Source of the DNA: Azospirillum oryzae
GTDB taxonomy: Bacteria > Pseudomonadota > Alphaproteobacteria > Azospirillales > Azospirillaceae
DNA length: 64,000 nt
Assembly (NCBI RefSeq): GCF_008364795.1
Contig: NZ_VTTM01000014.1
Span: forward strand, 1 to 64,000
Direction: 5' to 3'
Shown piece after piece: positions 8,989 to 17,744 of the stretch. How positions within the stretch are numbered: the first letter of the stretch is position 1; each line of letters begins with the position of its first letter. The notes below the pieces were generated by a model. It did not search any database. It was not told the origin of the DNA and saw only the letters and a list, made by a program, of their open reading frames with translations. The translations under genes and the position numbers were made by a program.

Positions 8989-9366
8989 GTCCGCTCCTGA
9001 TCCTTTCCCGGCCCGCCGTTCCTGCGTTGCGTCCCGGCTTTTACCGTGTGACGACCGTCCTTCGACGGCTGCGGCGGGCTTGTTATGTTTTTGGCCTCGG
9101 TCCCTTGTCGGCTCGTTCTTCAGTCCGTTCAGGGAGGTGCGTGGTGATGCGGCCGGTCGACTGCCGCCGTTTGGAACATGCCGCGGCCGAAGGCCGGGCG
9201 ACATCCACGTGCAAGTTTACGCGATACGTTACCCGCACGCTGTGGAGCGACCGAACGGGTTGGCTTGCCGGTATGGTTACCCAACCTGTGCATGTGCGGC
9301 TTCCTTCCGGTCATACTCGTCTTGATTGTTTTCCAGACCGATCATCGAGGCGGCCATGACCTTGGA
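8989..9366. other. Intergenic region between two GT4 genes
   Basis: 378 bases without a supportable gene. Several overlapping frames exist, but none has protein-like composition or a family motif. It probably carries the leader, and perhaps a promoter, of the downstream minus-strand glycosyltransferase. A 6-bp inverted repeat (GGTTGG at 9258-9263 with CCAACC at 9281-9286) is present but weak. No terminator was recognised. Confidence 0.4.
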
Positions 9367-10569
9367 TCATCGCCGTTTGGATGCGGCGGCGGCCGATCCG
9401 GCGAGCTTGTCCAGCTCCCCCGACAGCTCGGCGCCGCTGCGGTCCAACTCCTGGTAGATCGCCAGAAGGGACTTGGCGTAGGCGTCGATGACGAATTGCT
9501 TCAGGAACAGGCGCCGGCCGTTCTCCGCAAGGCGGCGGTAGAGAGCCGGGTCGTGGCCGACCTGGACGACGGCGTCTGCCAGTGCCTGCGGATCGTTCAC
9601 CGGGATGATCCGCGCGGTCTCTCCATCGGTCAGCACCTCCGGGATCGAGCCGACCGGCGTGGTGATGACCGGCAGTTGCGCCGAAAGCGCCTCCAGGATC
9701 ACCATCGGCAGTCCTTCATGGGTGGAGGGCAGCAGCAACATGTCGTGGGAGCGGATGTGCGCATGCGCCTCCTCCCGGCCGATCCAGCCCAGGAAGCTGC
9801 AGTTCTCCGCGATCCCCAACTCGGCCGCCATCGCGCGATAGCCCTCCACGTCGCCGCCGCCGCCGATGGTGACACGGAAGGGTTGTCCGCGCTCCTTCAG
9901 CAGCGCGCCGGCACGCAACAGCGTGCCGATGCCCTTGCGCTCCGACAGGTTGGCGAGCACCAGCAGCGACAGGACCGCATCCGGCTCCGGCGGCACGGGC
10001 GGGCCGAGGTCGGCGCCGACATCGGGCACCGCGTTGTAGAGCACCCGGATCTTGCGGGGGTCGGTGCGGACCGACTGGACCAGGAAATCGCGCCAGTTGT
10101 CGCCCAGCACCACCACCCGGCCGCAGCGGTTGAACAGCCAGCGGCTGATGGCGCGGGCGAAGATGCCGCCCTCGAAGAATTCGACGAAGGAGGCGCCGTG
10201 CAGGTGGACCACGGTGGGGCAGGACATCAGCCCCGCCACCGCCTGGACCGCCGCCTTGCGGAGGAAACTCGCCCGCTCGGACACGTTGATGTGCACGACG
10301 GAGGCTTTGCGACGCGCCAGGATCCAGGCCATGCGCGTCAGGGTCAGGCCGAGATATAAGGGAGACAGCAGAACGCTACCGGTGCCGCGTGTATCGAGGA
10401 TGATGGATCGGGTCGTGCCCGACTTGTCGAACTGGTCGACCACGTAACCCGTCATGCGGCCGATGCCGCCGCCGCCGTCGAGTGCACCCGGCGTCGCGAA
10501 TACGATCGCGATCCGGTGGGATGCATCCGGCGGGCTTGCGGGGGTACGGCTGTCGTTTGTGCTGTCCAT
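9367..10569 (-). CDS. Glycosyltransferase family 4 (GT-B)
   Basis: 400 residues. The family is shown by the N-terminal GGGIGRMTGYVVDQF, then VVHLHGASFVEFFEG, LANLSERKGIGTLL and the C-terminal donor site PSTHEGLPMVILEALSAQLP, followed by DGETARIIPVND. It should transfer a sugar in the assembly of the lipid-linked EPS repeat unit. It lies 24 bp after the family-2 transferase and shares its direction with the next GT4 gene, although 378 bp separate them. The first 20 residues are polar and unlike the family, so a start at an internal ATG cannot be excluded. Confidence 0.87.
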   Translation of the reverse strand: MDSTNDSRTPASPPDASHRIAIVFATPGALDGGGGIGRMTGYVVDQFDKSGTTRSIILDTRGTGSVLLSPLYLGLTLTRMAWILARRKASVVHINVSERASFLRKAAVQAVAGLMSCPTVVHLHGASFVEFFEGGIFARAISRWLFNRCGRVVVLGDNWRDFLVQSVRTDPRKIRVLYNAVPDVGADLGPPVPPEPDAVLSLLVLANLSERKGIGTLLRAGALLKERGQPFRVTIGGGGDVEGYRAMAAELGIAENCSFLGWIGREEAHAHIRSHDMLLLPSTHEGLPMVILEALSAQLPVITTPVGSIPEVLTDGETARIIPVNDPQALADAVVQVGHDPALYRRLAENGRRLFLKQFVIDAYAKSLLAIYQELDRSGAELSGELDKLAGSAAAASKRR

Positions 10570-10593
10570 AGGCGTCTGGGTCCTTTTTCGTGC

Positions 10594-11559
10594 TCAGGCG
10601 GCGTCGGACGCGGAGAACAAGGCTTGCCGCAGGCGGCGGCGCAGACCGACCGGCATCAGCGAATGCATGGTGAAGGTGGCGAGCGCCATCGGCGTCGGCT
10701 GACCGTCGCGCAGCGCGGAGTTCAGGATGCGCCAGCGCGTTCCGGCGGTCCGGGCCGCCTGCTCGCCGCCGGTCGCCTGCAGCAGCAGGCTGGCATAGGC
10801 GCGCGGCGACAGGCTGTCGCGCATCGACTCCGCCCATTCCAGGGCATGGTTGATGTTGTGGCAGGTCGAAAGCGTGACGCGGTTGTTCTCGGTGTAATGG
10901 ACGGCCATCACCTCGGGTATGTGGACCAGGGCCACGCCGTCGATCCGGCCGCAGGTGATCAGCCACTCCCAGTCGTCGAACCGGGATTCGGGAATGGGGT
11001 TGCGCAGCAGCAGCGCTTTGGGCGCCAGCAGCGTGGTGGTGGGGGCGAAGGTCTCGCCCTTGAACAGGCCGCGTCGGACGAACAGGTAATCGCCGATGGC
11101 GTCGGCCGGGGTGGCGAGCCGCCGCGGCCAGGCGAAGGTGCCGCGGGCGGTCACCACCTGGCAGCGGCAGCTGACGATGGGAAGGCGGATGCCGGCCGGG
11201 CGGGCCGCCATCTGCAGCGCTACCTTCTCCGGCATCCAATGGTCGTCGTCGTCGAGGAAGGCGATCCAGTCGCCCCGCGCGCTGCGCACGCCGATGTTGC
11301 GCGCTTCCGCGGCACCGTGGTTCGTCTCGAGTTCCATCACGGTCAGGCGCGGATCGGCCAGCGTCGCCAGATGGGAGGCGGTGGCCGGATCCGGTCCGTC
11401 GATCACGACGACGACGTCCAGGTCCCGATAGGTCTGGTCGAGAGCGCTGCGCACCGCCCGCATCACCATGTCCGGGCGATTGCGGGTGGGGATCACGACG
11501 GTAACCTTTTCATTGCTCGCCGGATGGTAACTGTTCGCCGGTTCTTTCTTCGGGCTCAT
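10594..11559 (-). CDS. Glycosyltransferase family 2 (GT-A)
   Basis: 321 residues from the ATG preceded by GAAGG. The opening strand VTVVIPTRNRPDMVMRAV, the acidic VVVIDGPD and the DxD-like WIAFLDDDDHWMPEK are the GT2 hallmarks for nucleotide-sugar and metal binding. The C-terminal third, with DDWEWLITC, looks like the variable acceptor-binding part. There are no membrane segments, so it acts at the cytoplasmic face. It lies between the polymerase gene (82 bp upstream) and the GT4 gene (24 bp downstream) and probably adds one residue of the EPS repeat. Confidence 0.87.
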   Translation of the reverse strand: MSPKKEPANSYHPASNEKVTVVIPTRNRPDMVMRAVRSALDQTYRDLDVVVVIDGPDPATASHLATLADPRLTVMELETNHGAAEARNIGVRSARGDWIAFLDDDDHWMPEKVALQMAARPAGIRLPIVSCRCQVVTARGTFAWPRRLATPADAIGDYLFVRRGLFKGETFAPTTTLLAPKALLLRNPIPESRFDDWEWLITCGRIDGVALVHIPEVMAVHYTENNRVTLSTCHNINHALEWAESMRDSLSPRAYASLLLQATGGEQAARTAGTRWRILNSALRDGQPTPMALATFTMHSLMPVGLRRRLRQALFSASDAA

Positions 11560-11641
11560 GGGTCTGCCTTCGGTCGAAGCAAAATGGGAAGGGTCGCAGG
11601 GAAAGGGGCCGGGGGCCCGAAATCGATGGTCAGGTCGGTGG

Positions 11642-12955
11642 CTAGAGCGCCCGGCTCTGGCCGGCATAGGCGGGGGCGACGCCGGCGGGCGCATGCCGCC
11701 GCAGGCGATGCTGCTCCTCCGCCCGGTCGTTCAGCAGGCGCTGCCAGCGGCTTTGCTGGATCAGACGGACGACGGCGATCGTTGCGATCACCCAATTCAT
11801 GGAATGGCGCTCGGCGAACACGCTTTCCGACACCGACACCGCCAGCAGGGCGCAGCCGACGGCGAAGGCCCAGGCGGCCTCGGGCCGGCTGTTGCCGTAG
11901 CGGGCGGCGAAGAAGCCCTGGAACAGCATCCGGCTCAGCACCACCAGGACCAGCGCCACGCCGACGAGGCCGAGGTCGAGCGTCAGCTCCAGCCAGCCGC
12001 TGTGGGCCGAGGTGATGCCCCAGTCGCGGGTGAAGCTGGCGCCCGGCCCGTTGAAGCCGAACCAGTAGGCGGCGTAACCATAGCCCAACAGCGGCCGTTC
12101 GGTGACGGAGTGGACGATGTGCTGCCACAGCACGGTGCGGCCGGTCAGGGTCGGGTCGCGGCCCAGGGCATAGAGCACGTCGTACCAGAAGGTGGCGCCG
12201 GCCGTGACCATGATGACCAGGAGGGCCAGCAGCAGCGCCATGGTCGGGGCGAAGTTGCGGATGCTGCCGCGCAGCATGGTGGTGGACAGCAGGGCCACCG
12301 ACACCAGGACCGAGGTGACCAGACCGGTGCCGGACCGGCTCATCACGATCAGCAGCATCGCCAGCAGGATCAGCGGCCGGGTGACCCAGCGGCTCTGCTC
12401 CTTCTGCCAGTCCAGCCAGACCAGCGCCAGCACCAGCCAGACCATCATGCGGCCGGTCACGTTCTTCTGGAAGAACACGCCCTTCCAGGCGCCGACATGC
12501 TGGGCGCTGTCCAACCCGATCGAAGGCATCGCGAAGATCATGAAGAAGGACACGAACATCAGGAAGGACAGCCCGACCACCAGCAGCCGCATGATCTCCG
12601 GGAAGCGGAAGCGCAGGGCGAGCCAGATGCCGAACACCGTCGTGAACATGAAGGCGATCGACCGGCGCAGCGTCACGTCGGGGAACAGCGACCACAGCGC
12701 GGTCAGGAAGGCGAAGGCCATCATCGTCGTCAGCGCCGGGCTGGCGAAGGGAATCTGGAAGGCGATGCCCGGCCGCAGCGCGATGGCGGCGAGCACCAGC
12801 AGATAGAGGCCGCCATACAGGACGGTGACGCCGGCGGACTCAAGATCGCCGGCCAGAGGGTCGCCGCCGGTGAGCATCAGCGGAAGCACGGAGCCTCCGA
12901 AAGCGATGATGCCGATGACGGCGATGCTCTTTTCCAGAAAATCCAGGACTTTCAT
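11642..12955 (-). CDS. O-antigen ligase/polymerase family membrane protein (Wzy-like)
   Basis: 437 residues with ten or more hydrophobic segments and a large loop around residues 260-330 that holds DPTLTGRTVLWQH and GYGYAAYW. The segment LTGRT-LW with the following G-x-G is typical of the periplasmic loop of Wzy_C / O-antigen ligase proteins. AAGGGA precedes the ATG. In an EPS block with a glycosylphosphotransferase, a flippase and a BY-kinase it is best read as the polymerase that joins repeat units in the periplasm. A ligase role cannot be excluded by motif. Confidence 0.8.
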   Translation of the reverse strand: MKVLDFLEKSIAVIGIIAFGGSVLPLMLTGGDPLAGDLESAGVTVLYGGLYLLVLAAIALRPGIAFQIPFASPALTTMMAFAFLTALWSLFPDVTLRRSIAFMFTTVFGIWLALRFRFPEIMRLLVVGLSFLMFVSFFMIFAMPSIGLDSAQHVGAWKGVFFQKNVTGRMMVWLVLALVWLDWQKEQSRWVTRPLILLAMLLIVMSRSGTGLVTSVLVSVALLSTTMLRGSIRNFAPTMALLLALLVIMVTAGATFWYDVLYALGRDPTLTGRTVLWQHIVHSVTERPLLGYGYAAYWFGFNGPGASFTRDWGITSAHSGWLELTLDLGLVGVALVLVVLSRMLFQGFFAARYGNSRPEAAWAFAVGCALLAVSVSESVFAERHSMNWVIATIAVVRLIQQSRWQRLLNDRAEEQHRLRRHAPAGVAPAYAGQSRAL

Positions 12956-13140
12956 CGGCTTTCCCTTGCTGCCGTACCGCGTTCGGCTGTGCAGACCTGA
13001 AGATGCGGTTCGCCACCCCCTTCTCGTAGCCGGGCGGTGGCATTAGACCGAAGGAGGCTGGACCCGAAAGAGGTAGCCGCTTTCGCGCTCCTCCCATTCT
13101 TTGCCTCCCGAAAAAGGGAATGGAGCCGAAGCATTCCAAT

Positions 13141-13172
13141 AAAAAGACCCCCGCGCGGGTGGCGCGGGGGTC
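13141..13172 (-). terminator. Intrinsic terminator after the glycosylphosphotransferase gene
   Basis: An 11-bp perfect stem (13146-13156 with 13162-13172, core GACCCCCGCGC) encloses a 5-base loop. On the minus strand it is followed by TTTTT (the complement of 13141-13145). It sits 31 bp past the stop of the glycosylphosphotransferase gene, so that gene is probably transcribed apart from the polymerase and glycosyltransferase genes that follow. Confidence 0.85.
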
Positions 13173-13202
13173 CGGCTGGCATCCGGCTCAAAGTGGGACG
13201 GG

Positions 13203-14654
13203 TTACGACCCGTCGCCCTTCAGGACCATCACCGCGGTCTTGCAGAGGATGAAGAAGTCGAACAGCAGGCCGCAGTTGCGGACATAGAAGACGTCCATCG
13301 CCACGCGTTCCTGGAAGGTGGTGCGGTGGCGTCCCGACACCTGCCAGTAGCCGGTCAGGCCCGGACGGACGCTGCCGATCACCGCGGCGGACTCGCCAAC
13401 CTCCGGCAGTTCCTTCGGCATGTAGGCGCGCGGACCGATCAGGCTCATGTCGCCCATAAGGATGTTCCACAGCTGCGGCAGCTCGTCGAGCGAGGTCTTG
13501 CGCAGGAAGCGGCCGAGCGGGGTGATGCGCGGGTCGACCGTCAGCTTGTGGTAGGTCATGTACTCTTCGCGGGCGATCGGATCGTTCTCCAGCAGCTGCT
13601 GCAGCTGCTCCTCCGCGTCGACATGCATGGAGCGGAACTTCAGCAGGTCGAAGGTCTGCTTGCCTCCGGCCCAGCGCTTCTGGCGGAACATCACCGGGCC
13701 TGGGCTGTCCAGCTTGATGGCGACGGCGAGACCCAGCATCAGCGGCGCCACCAGTACCAGCAGGATGGACGACAGCACGATGTCCATGGCGCGGCGGATG
13801 CGCAGGTAGCCGGTCGGCGGACGGACGCTGACGCGCAGGGCCAGCGAGCCGTGCAGGTTGTGATAGGTCGCGTCGACCGCGCTGACGTTGCCCTCGCCCA
13901 GCACGCAATAGACCTGGCGGAAGGGCAGGGTGCGCACGAGGCCGGTCAGGTCGCTGCCATGTCGGCTCATGTCGGCGACGATGGCGGCGGTGGCCTGGCC
14001 GGCGACGGCGGGCGACTTGGCCAGCAGTTCCACCGGACCCATCACCGGCAGGCCGGCGACGCGGGTCTGCCACAGGCTGTCGTCGTCGTCGACGAAGCCG
14101 ACCGGACGCATGCCGAGCCAGGGCAGGCGCTGCAGCTTCTCGGCGATGGCGGCACCCTGCGGGCCGGCGCCGACGATCACCACCGGCGTGCGCCAGTCCA
14201 GCGCGCTGGACAGCAGCCCCTGGATCAGCAGCAGGTCGGCGACATAGGTGACCGCGAAGCCGAGCAGCGCGATCGACAGCGCCTCCACGAAGAAGGAACG
14301 GAAACCCTCCATCACGATGAAGGGCACGGCCAGCACGGCACAGCACAGAAAGGCCGCCTGAAAAGTCCGCCGCGTCCGTTCCATATAGTCGAAGCGGCCC
14401 AGCGTGTAGATGCCGAACACCGACTTGACCAAAGGCACCAGCATCAGGCCGGTCACCAGCGATCGCTGCCACGCCGCAGCCTCCAGCGGCTCCGTCAGCG
14501 CGTCGGCACCGAGGAAATGGTTGAGCGTCCACCCCACCAGGGCGAGGACCAGCCCGTCGGACAGTGCAAGCAGCAGCCCGGGGGCGATCGTCGGGATCGT
14601 CGCCTTTTTCGCCGAGGTCAGATCGATGACCACATCTGGGTCCAGTTTGCTCAT
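13203..14654 (-). CDS. Polyprenyl-phosphate glycosylphosphotransferase (initiating EPS transferase)
   Basis: 483 residues from MSKLDPDVV. Four or five N-terminal membrane segments are followed by a CoA-binding-like region (VVIVGAGPQGAAIAEKL) and the C-terminal bacterial sugar transferase domain. That domain has RAMDIVLSSILLV, FRQKRWAGG, LLKFRSMHVDAE, RKTSLDELPQLWN and SLIGPRAYMPKE. The family starts repeat-unit synthesis by moving a sugar-1-phosphate, often glucose or galactose, from UDP-sugar to undecaprenyl phosphate. It has its own terminator and is divergent from the flippase across an 823-bp region. Confidence 0.92.
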   Translation of the reverse strand: MSKLDPDVVIDLTSAKKATIPTIAPGLLLALSDGLVLALVGWTLNHFLGADALTEPLEAAAWQRSLVTGLMLVPLVKSVFGIYTLGRFDYMERTRRTFQAAFLCCAVLAVPFIVMEGFRSFFVEALSIALLGFAVTYVADLLLIQGLLSSALDWRTPVVIVGAGPQGAAIAEKLQRLPWLGMRPVGFVDDDDSLWQTRVAGLPVMGPVELLAKSPAVAGQATAAIVADMSRHGSDLTGLVRTLPFRQVYCVLGEGNVSAVDATYHNLHGSLALRVSVRPPTGYLRIRRAMDIVLSSILLVLVAPLMLGLAVAIKLDSPGPVMFRQKRWAGGKQTFDLLKFRSMHVDAEEQLQQLLENDPIAREEYMTYHKLTVDPRITPLGRFLRKTSLDELPQLWNILMGDMSLIGPRAYMPKELPEVGESAAVIGSVRPGLTGYWQVSGRHRTTFQERVAMDVFYVRNCGLLFDFFILCKTAVMVLKGDGS

Positions 14655-15477
14655 CGCAGGTCCCGTGGTTGAAGGGAATGCCAGCCACCGCACGGCCATT
14701 CGTGCGGATGGTCGCTCGTCATCAGCGTCTCTTGGGATTCGGCCGGTCTTTACTTTGCTGCGCCGCCTCAATCTCAGCTGCGCATTTATGTAAAGATCGC
14801 TCTTTCATGATTTCGATCGGCCGATCCGCGGTTCGTTGAGGACGAATTAGGATGAGGAGGCTCGGCCAGCAACAGTGCATACGGGCGTTGATTTCGCGTC
14901 CGCGATACCACCCGGGTTTCAAAGGGTGCGGGTACCCGAATATTTAAGGGGATACTTTCGGATGCCGTCCCCGGCGGGGATAACGTTTCGGGTTAGCGGC
15001 AAGGTGGTGTCGCACCTCCGGCGGCACGTTCGATCCCCGCAATTTTTGGGTAGAGGACGGTAAACCCTTCCCCGAAGGGCCGGAACGGCGGAACGCGAAG
15101 GGGGGTGATCGCCGAACTTGCGGAGTGGGTCCGCCACCTGGATTTACCGAAGGGAAGTGCCGGGCAATTCCGAGCGGGGGCGTGGCGCGAAGGAACCCTT
15201 GCCTGTTGCGGGGCGTAGGAGGCAGCGTGCGGGCTCGCCGGAAAGCCTAATCGGAACGTCCTGCTTCTCTGACCGAAGCCGTGGTGACTAGCACCGAAGA
15301 GTGCCGCAGTCGCTTCAAGGTCGAATTGACGCTTTCCCAGCCGCCGCCAAGATTTGGCGCGTTCTTTTTCCTTATCTGCGCCCGTGCAACCCACCCCATG
15401 CGACTTGCCGGACGCAGCGCTCCCCTCTCAGGCGGGACCGGGAAAAGAAGCGGACTATAGGGGGCGAAGGAAACCGG
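14655..15477. promoter_or_regulatory. Divergent regulatory region between EPS initiation gene and flippase gene
   Basis: 823 bases without a supportable gene, between two genes read outward. It should hold promoters for both. Its parts near 14745-14830 and 14935-14960 are AT-richer than the rest. Visible structures are a 7-bp inverted repeat (TCTTTAC at 14750-14756 with GTAAAGA at 14790-14796), a perfect 10-bp palindrome CGGGTACCCG at 14929-14938 directly followed by AATATTTAAGG, and a short hairpin at about 15002-15017. These may be operators or leader structure. None matches a regulator I can name. A well-placed GGGGCGAAGGA precedes the flippase ATG. Confidence 0.5.
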
Positions 15478-16968
15478 ATGGCTCTCGAAGCTGGTACGAT
15501 CATCAAACATGGCTGGATGTTCATGGTGGCGAACGTGGTCAACCGCGCCGCGGGACTGCTTCTGCTGCCGCTCTATACGAAAGTCCTGTCGCCGGCGGAG
15601 TTCGGCGTCTATGCCCTGATCAGCGTGGTGGGCGACATCGTCGCGGTCATGCTGATGATCGGGATGATCAACGCCTTCACCGTCGTCTATTTCGAACATG
15701 CCGACAACCGCGGCCGAAGCCGGGTGGTCAGCACCACCATGATCGGGCTTTGGGCCGCCTCGCTGCTCCTGCTGGCGGTGGCGCTGCCGGCGGGATGGGG
15801 TGCCAGCCACCTGCTGTTCGGCGGCAGCGATCAGGCGCCTATCATCGCCTTCGCCTTTGCCGGCATCGCGTTCAGCGCCGTCTTCGAACTGGCGCTCGCC
15901 TATTACCGCGTCCACAAGCGGTCGGGAACCTGCCTGCTGATCTCGGTCGGCAAGGCGGTGGGGCTGATCGGCCTCAACCTCACCTTCCTGCTGGTGATGG
16001 ACCTGGGCGTGACCGGCATCTTCCTGGCCAACGCCATCACCTTCGTCGGGCTGGGCATCGCGCTGACGGTTGCGATCCTGGGCGCGAACGGCGTCGGCTT
16101 CTCCTTCGGGATCCTGAAGCGGGTGTCGCTGCTGGGCCTGCCCTTCATGCCGCAGACCATGCTGGACATGGGCAACCAGTTCGCCATGCGCTATCTGGTC
16201 AACCTGCTGATGGGCGTGGCGGCGGTGGGCGTGCTGTCCTTCGGGCTGCGGCTCGCCACCATGCTCTACATGTTCCTGACCGCCTCCTTCCTGCAGATCT
16301 GGTCGGTCAGCCGGATCGAGGCCCAGCACGATGTCGGCGACAACACCGCCGGGCGCGAGCAGTCGGAATTCGTCTTCTACCTGTTCGTCGTCCTGCTGTC
16401 CGCGGCGGCGCTGGGCATGGCCCTGACCTCGCCGGAGGTGCTGTGGCTGATCGCGTCCAGCGAATACGACACCGTGCTGCCCTGCATGCCGCTGCTGGTG
16501 CTGGCCTATGTGCTGCACGGCGTGCGCATGCATGCCGAGGTCGGGCTGGTGAAGACCAAGAAGGTCGGCGTCCTGCCGGCGATCTCGCTGGGCGGTCTGG
16601 CGGTCGGCACGGCGATCATGGGGGTGACGCTGGGACCGCTCGGCCTGATGGGCGGTGCCATCGGCGTGCTGGGGCGCGAGCTGGTGATGCTCTGCGCCAC
16701 CGAGACGCTGTGCCGCCGCCTCAGCCCGAAGGAGCCGCCGCTCAGCATCCTGCGGGTGACGGGCATCCTGGCTCCGGCCGCCATCGCCTATCTGGCCGGC
16801 CTCGCCCTGTTCGGGTTCGAGGTGAATCCCACCTTCGCCGCGGCCAAGGTCGGACTGACCATGCTGTTCGCCGTCGTCACCCTGTTCGGGCCGAGCTTCG
16901 GCAAGACCGACCGCGCCATGCTGTTCCGCATGCTCGGCCGATTTTTTCGCCGGCCACAAGCAGCCTGA
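15478..16968 (+). CDS. Oligosaccharide flippase (Wzx-like, MOP superfamily)
   Basis: 496 residues with about 12-14 hydrophobic segments along the whole length. The N-terminal IIKHGWMFMVANVVNRAAGLLLLPLYTKVLSPAEFGVYAL matches the start of polysaccharide-biosynthesis exporters. The ATG was chosen for the adjacent ribosome site and for this conserved start. The longer open frame upstream is not membrane-like. It should flip the undecaprenyl-linked EPS repeat unit across the inner membrane. It is followed 42 bp later by a hexapeptide acetyltransferase gene in the same direction, ending in a shared hairpin. Confidence 0.88.
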   Translation: MALEAGTIIKHGWMFMVANVVNRAAGLLLLPLYTKVLSPAEFGVYALISVVGDIVAVMLMIGMINAFTVVYFEHADNRGRSRVVSTTMIGLWAASLLLLAVALPAGWGASHLLFGGSDQAPIIAFAFAGIAFSAVFELALAYYRVHKRSGTCLLISVGKAVGLIGLNLTFLLVMDLGVTGIFLANAITFVGLGIALTVAILGANGVGFSFGILKRVSLLGLPFMPQTMLDMGNQFAMRYLVNLLMGVAAVGVLSFGLRLATMLYMFLTASFLQIWSVSRIEAQHDVGDNTAGREQSEFVFYLFVVLLSAAALGMALTSPEVLWLIASSEYDTVLPCMPLLVLAYVLHGVRMHAEVGLVKTKKVGVLPAISLGGLAVGTAIMGVTLGPLGLMGGAIGVLGRELVMLCATETLCRRLSPKEPPLSILRVTGILAPAAIAYLAGLALFGFEVNPTFAAAKVGLTMLFAVVTLFGPSFGKTDRAMLFRMLGRFFRRPQAA

Positions 16969-17010
16969 CGGGCGGCCCGACAACGATTGATCCAGGAGGA
17001 TCCCACCGCG

Positions 17011-17658
17011 ATGCAGGATGTTCCGCGCTATACATATCGGCAGACGGTCGCGGCGGACGCCATCCGCTACGGCGGAGGTTCCGGCCTCGAGGCGGTGCTG
17101 AAGCTGCTGGCGGGCAACCGCCTGTTCCGGGTGACCTTCACCCTGCGCAGCTGCCAGGCGGCCAACCGGATGGGAGGACCGCTGCGCAAGCCGCTGCTGG
17201 CCGCCTGCCGCCTGCTGCACCGCTGGACCCAGCATTCGGCGGCCATGGATCTGCCGTGGGAGACCCAGGTCGGACCCGGCCTGCGCATCCTGCACGGCTG
17301 GGGGCTGGTGGTGAACGCCAAGGCCCGCATTGGCGCAAACGTCACCCTGTTCCACGGCGTCACCCTGGGCCAGAAGGACGACCTGCTTCCCACCGGCCGG
17401 GTGACCCATTACCCGGAGTTGGGCGACGGCGTCTGGGTTGGGCCGCATGCGGTGGTGATCGGCGTCAGCGTCGGCGACGAGTGCATCGTCGCCGCATCCT
17501 CCGTCGTCACCAAGCCGATGCCCCGGCGCACCGTCGTCGCCGGCAATCCGGGAAAGGTGGTGGCGGAGGTCACCATACCCGACATCCCGAATCCGGCCCC
17601 GGTCGGCGCGTCCTCCTCCCAGACGACCGCCGCACAGGCGTCGCCCGTTCCCGGCTGA
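17011..17658 (+). CDS. Serine O-acetyltransferase-like hexapeptide acetyltransferase
   Basis: 215 residues from the ATG with AGGAGGA ten bases upstream. An upstream in-frame TTG is less likely because it lies before that ribosome site. The C-terminal half is a left-handed beta-helix of hexapeptide repeats: LRILHG, VVNAKARIGANVTLFHGVTLGQ, DGVWVGPHAVV and SVGDECIVAASSVV, closing with VAGNPGKVV. This resembles CysE and the EPS O-acetyltransferases derived from it. Position after the flippase suggests acetylation of an EPS sugar rather than cysteine synthesis. The N-terminal helical region is shorter than in CysE. Confidence 0.83.
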   Translation: MQDVPRYTYRQTVAADAIRYGGGSGLEAVLKLLAGNRLFRVTFTLRSCQAANRMGGPLRKPLLAACRLLHRWTQHSAAMDLPWETQVGPGLRILHGWGLVVNAKARIGANVTLFHGVTLGQKDDLLPTGRVTHYPELGDGVWVGPHAVVIGVSVGDECIVAASSVVTKPMPRRTVVAGNPGKVVAEVTIPDIPNPAPVGASSSQTTAAQASPVPG

Positions 17659-17680
17659 TTGCCGGACATAAGACGGAAAG

Positions 17681-17705
17681 GGTCCGGCAGCGTGGCTGCC
17701 GGACC
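17681..17705. terminator. Hairpin between convergent genes
   Basis: A perfect 10-bp stem (GGTCCGGCAG with CTGCCGGACC) has a 5-base loop and lies between the end of the acetyltransferase gene and the end of the convergent GH5 gene. Only a weak pyrimidine-rich tract (CCTCCTTCATCGTT) follows on the plus strand and none on the minus strand, so termination is likely but not certain. Confidence 0.6.
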
Positions 17706-17744
17706 CCTCCTTCATCGTTACACCGGTTGCGGTGAAGCCGGTCC

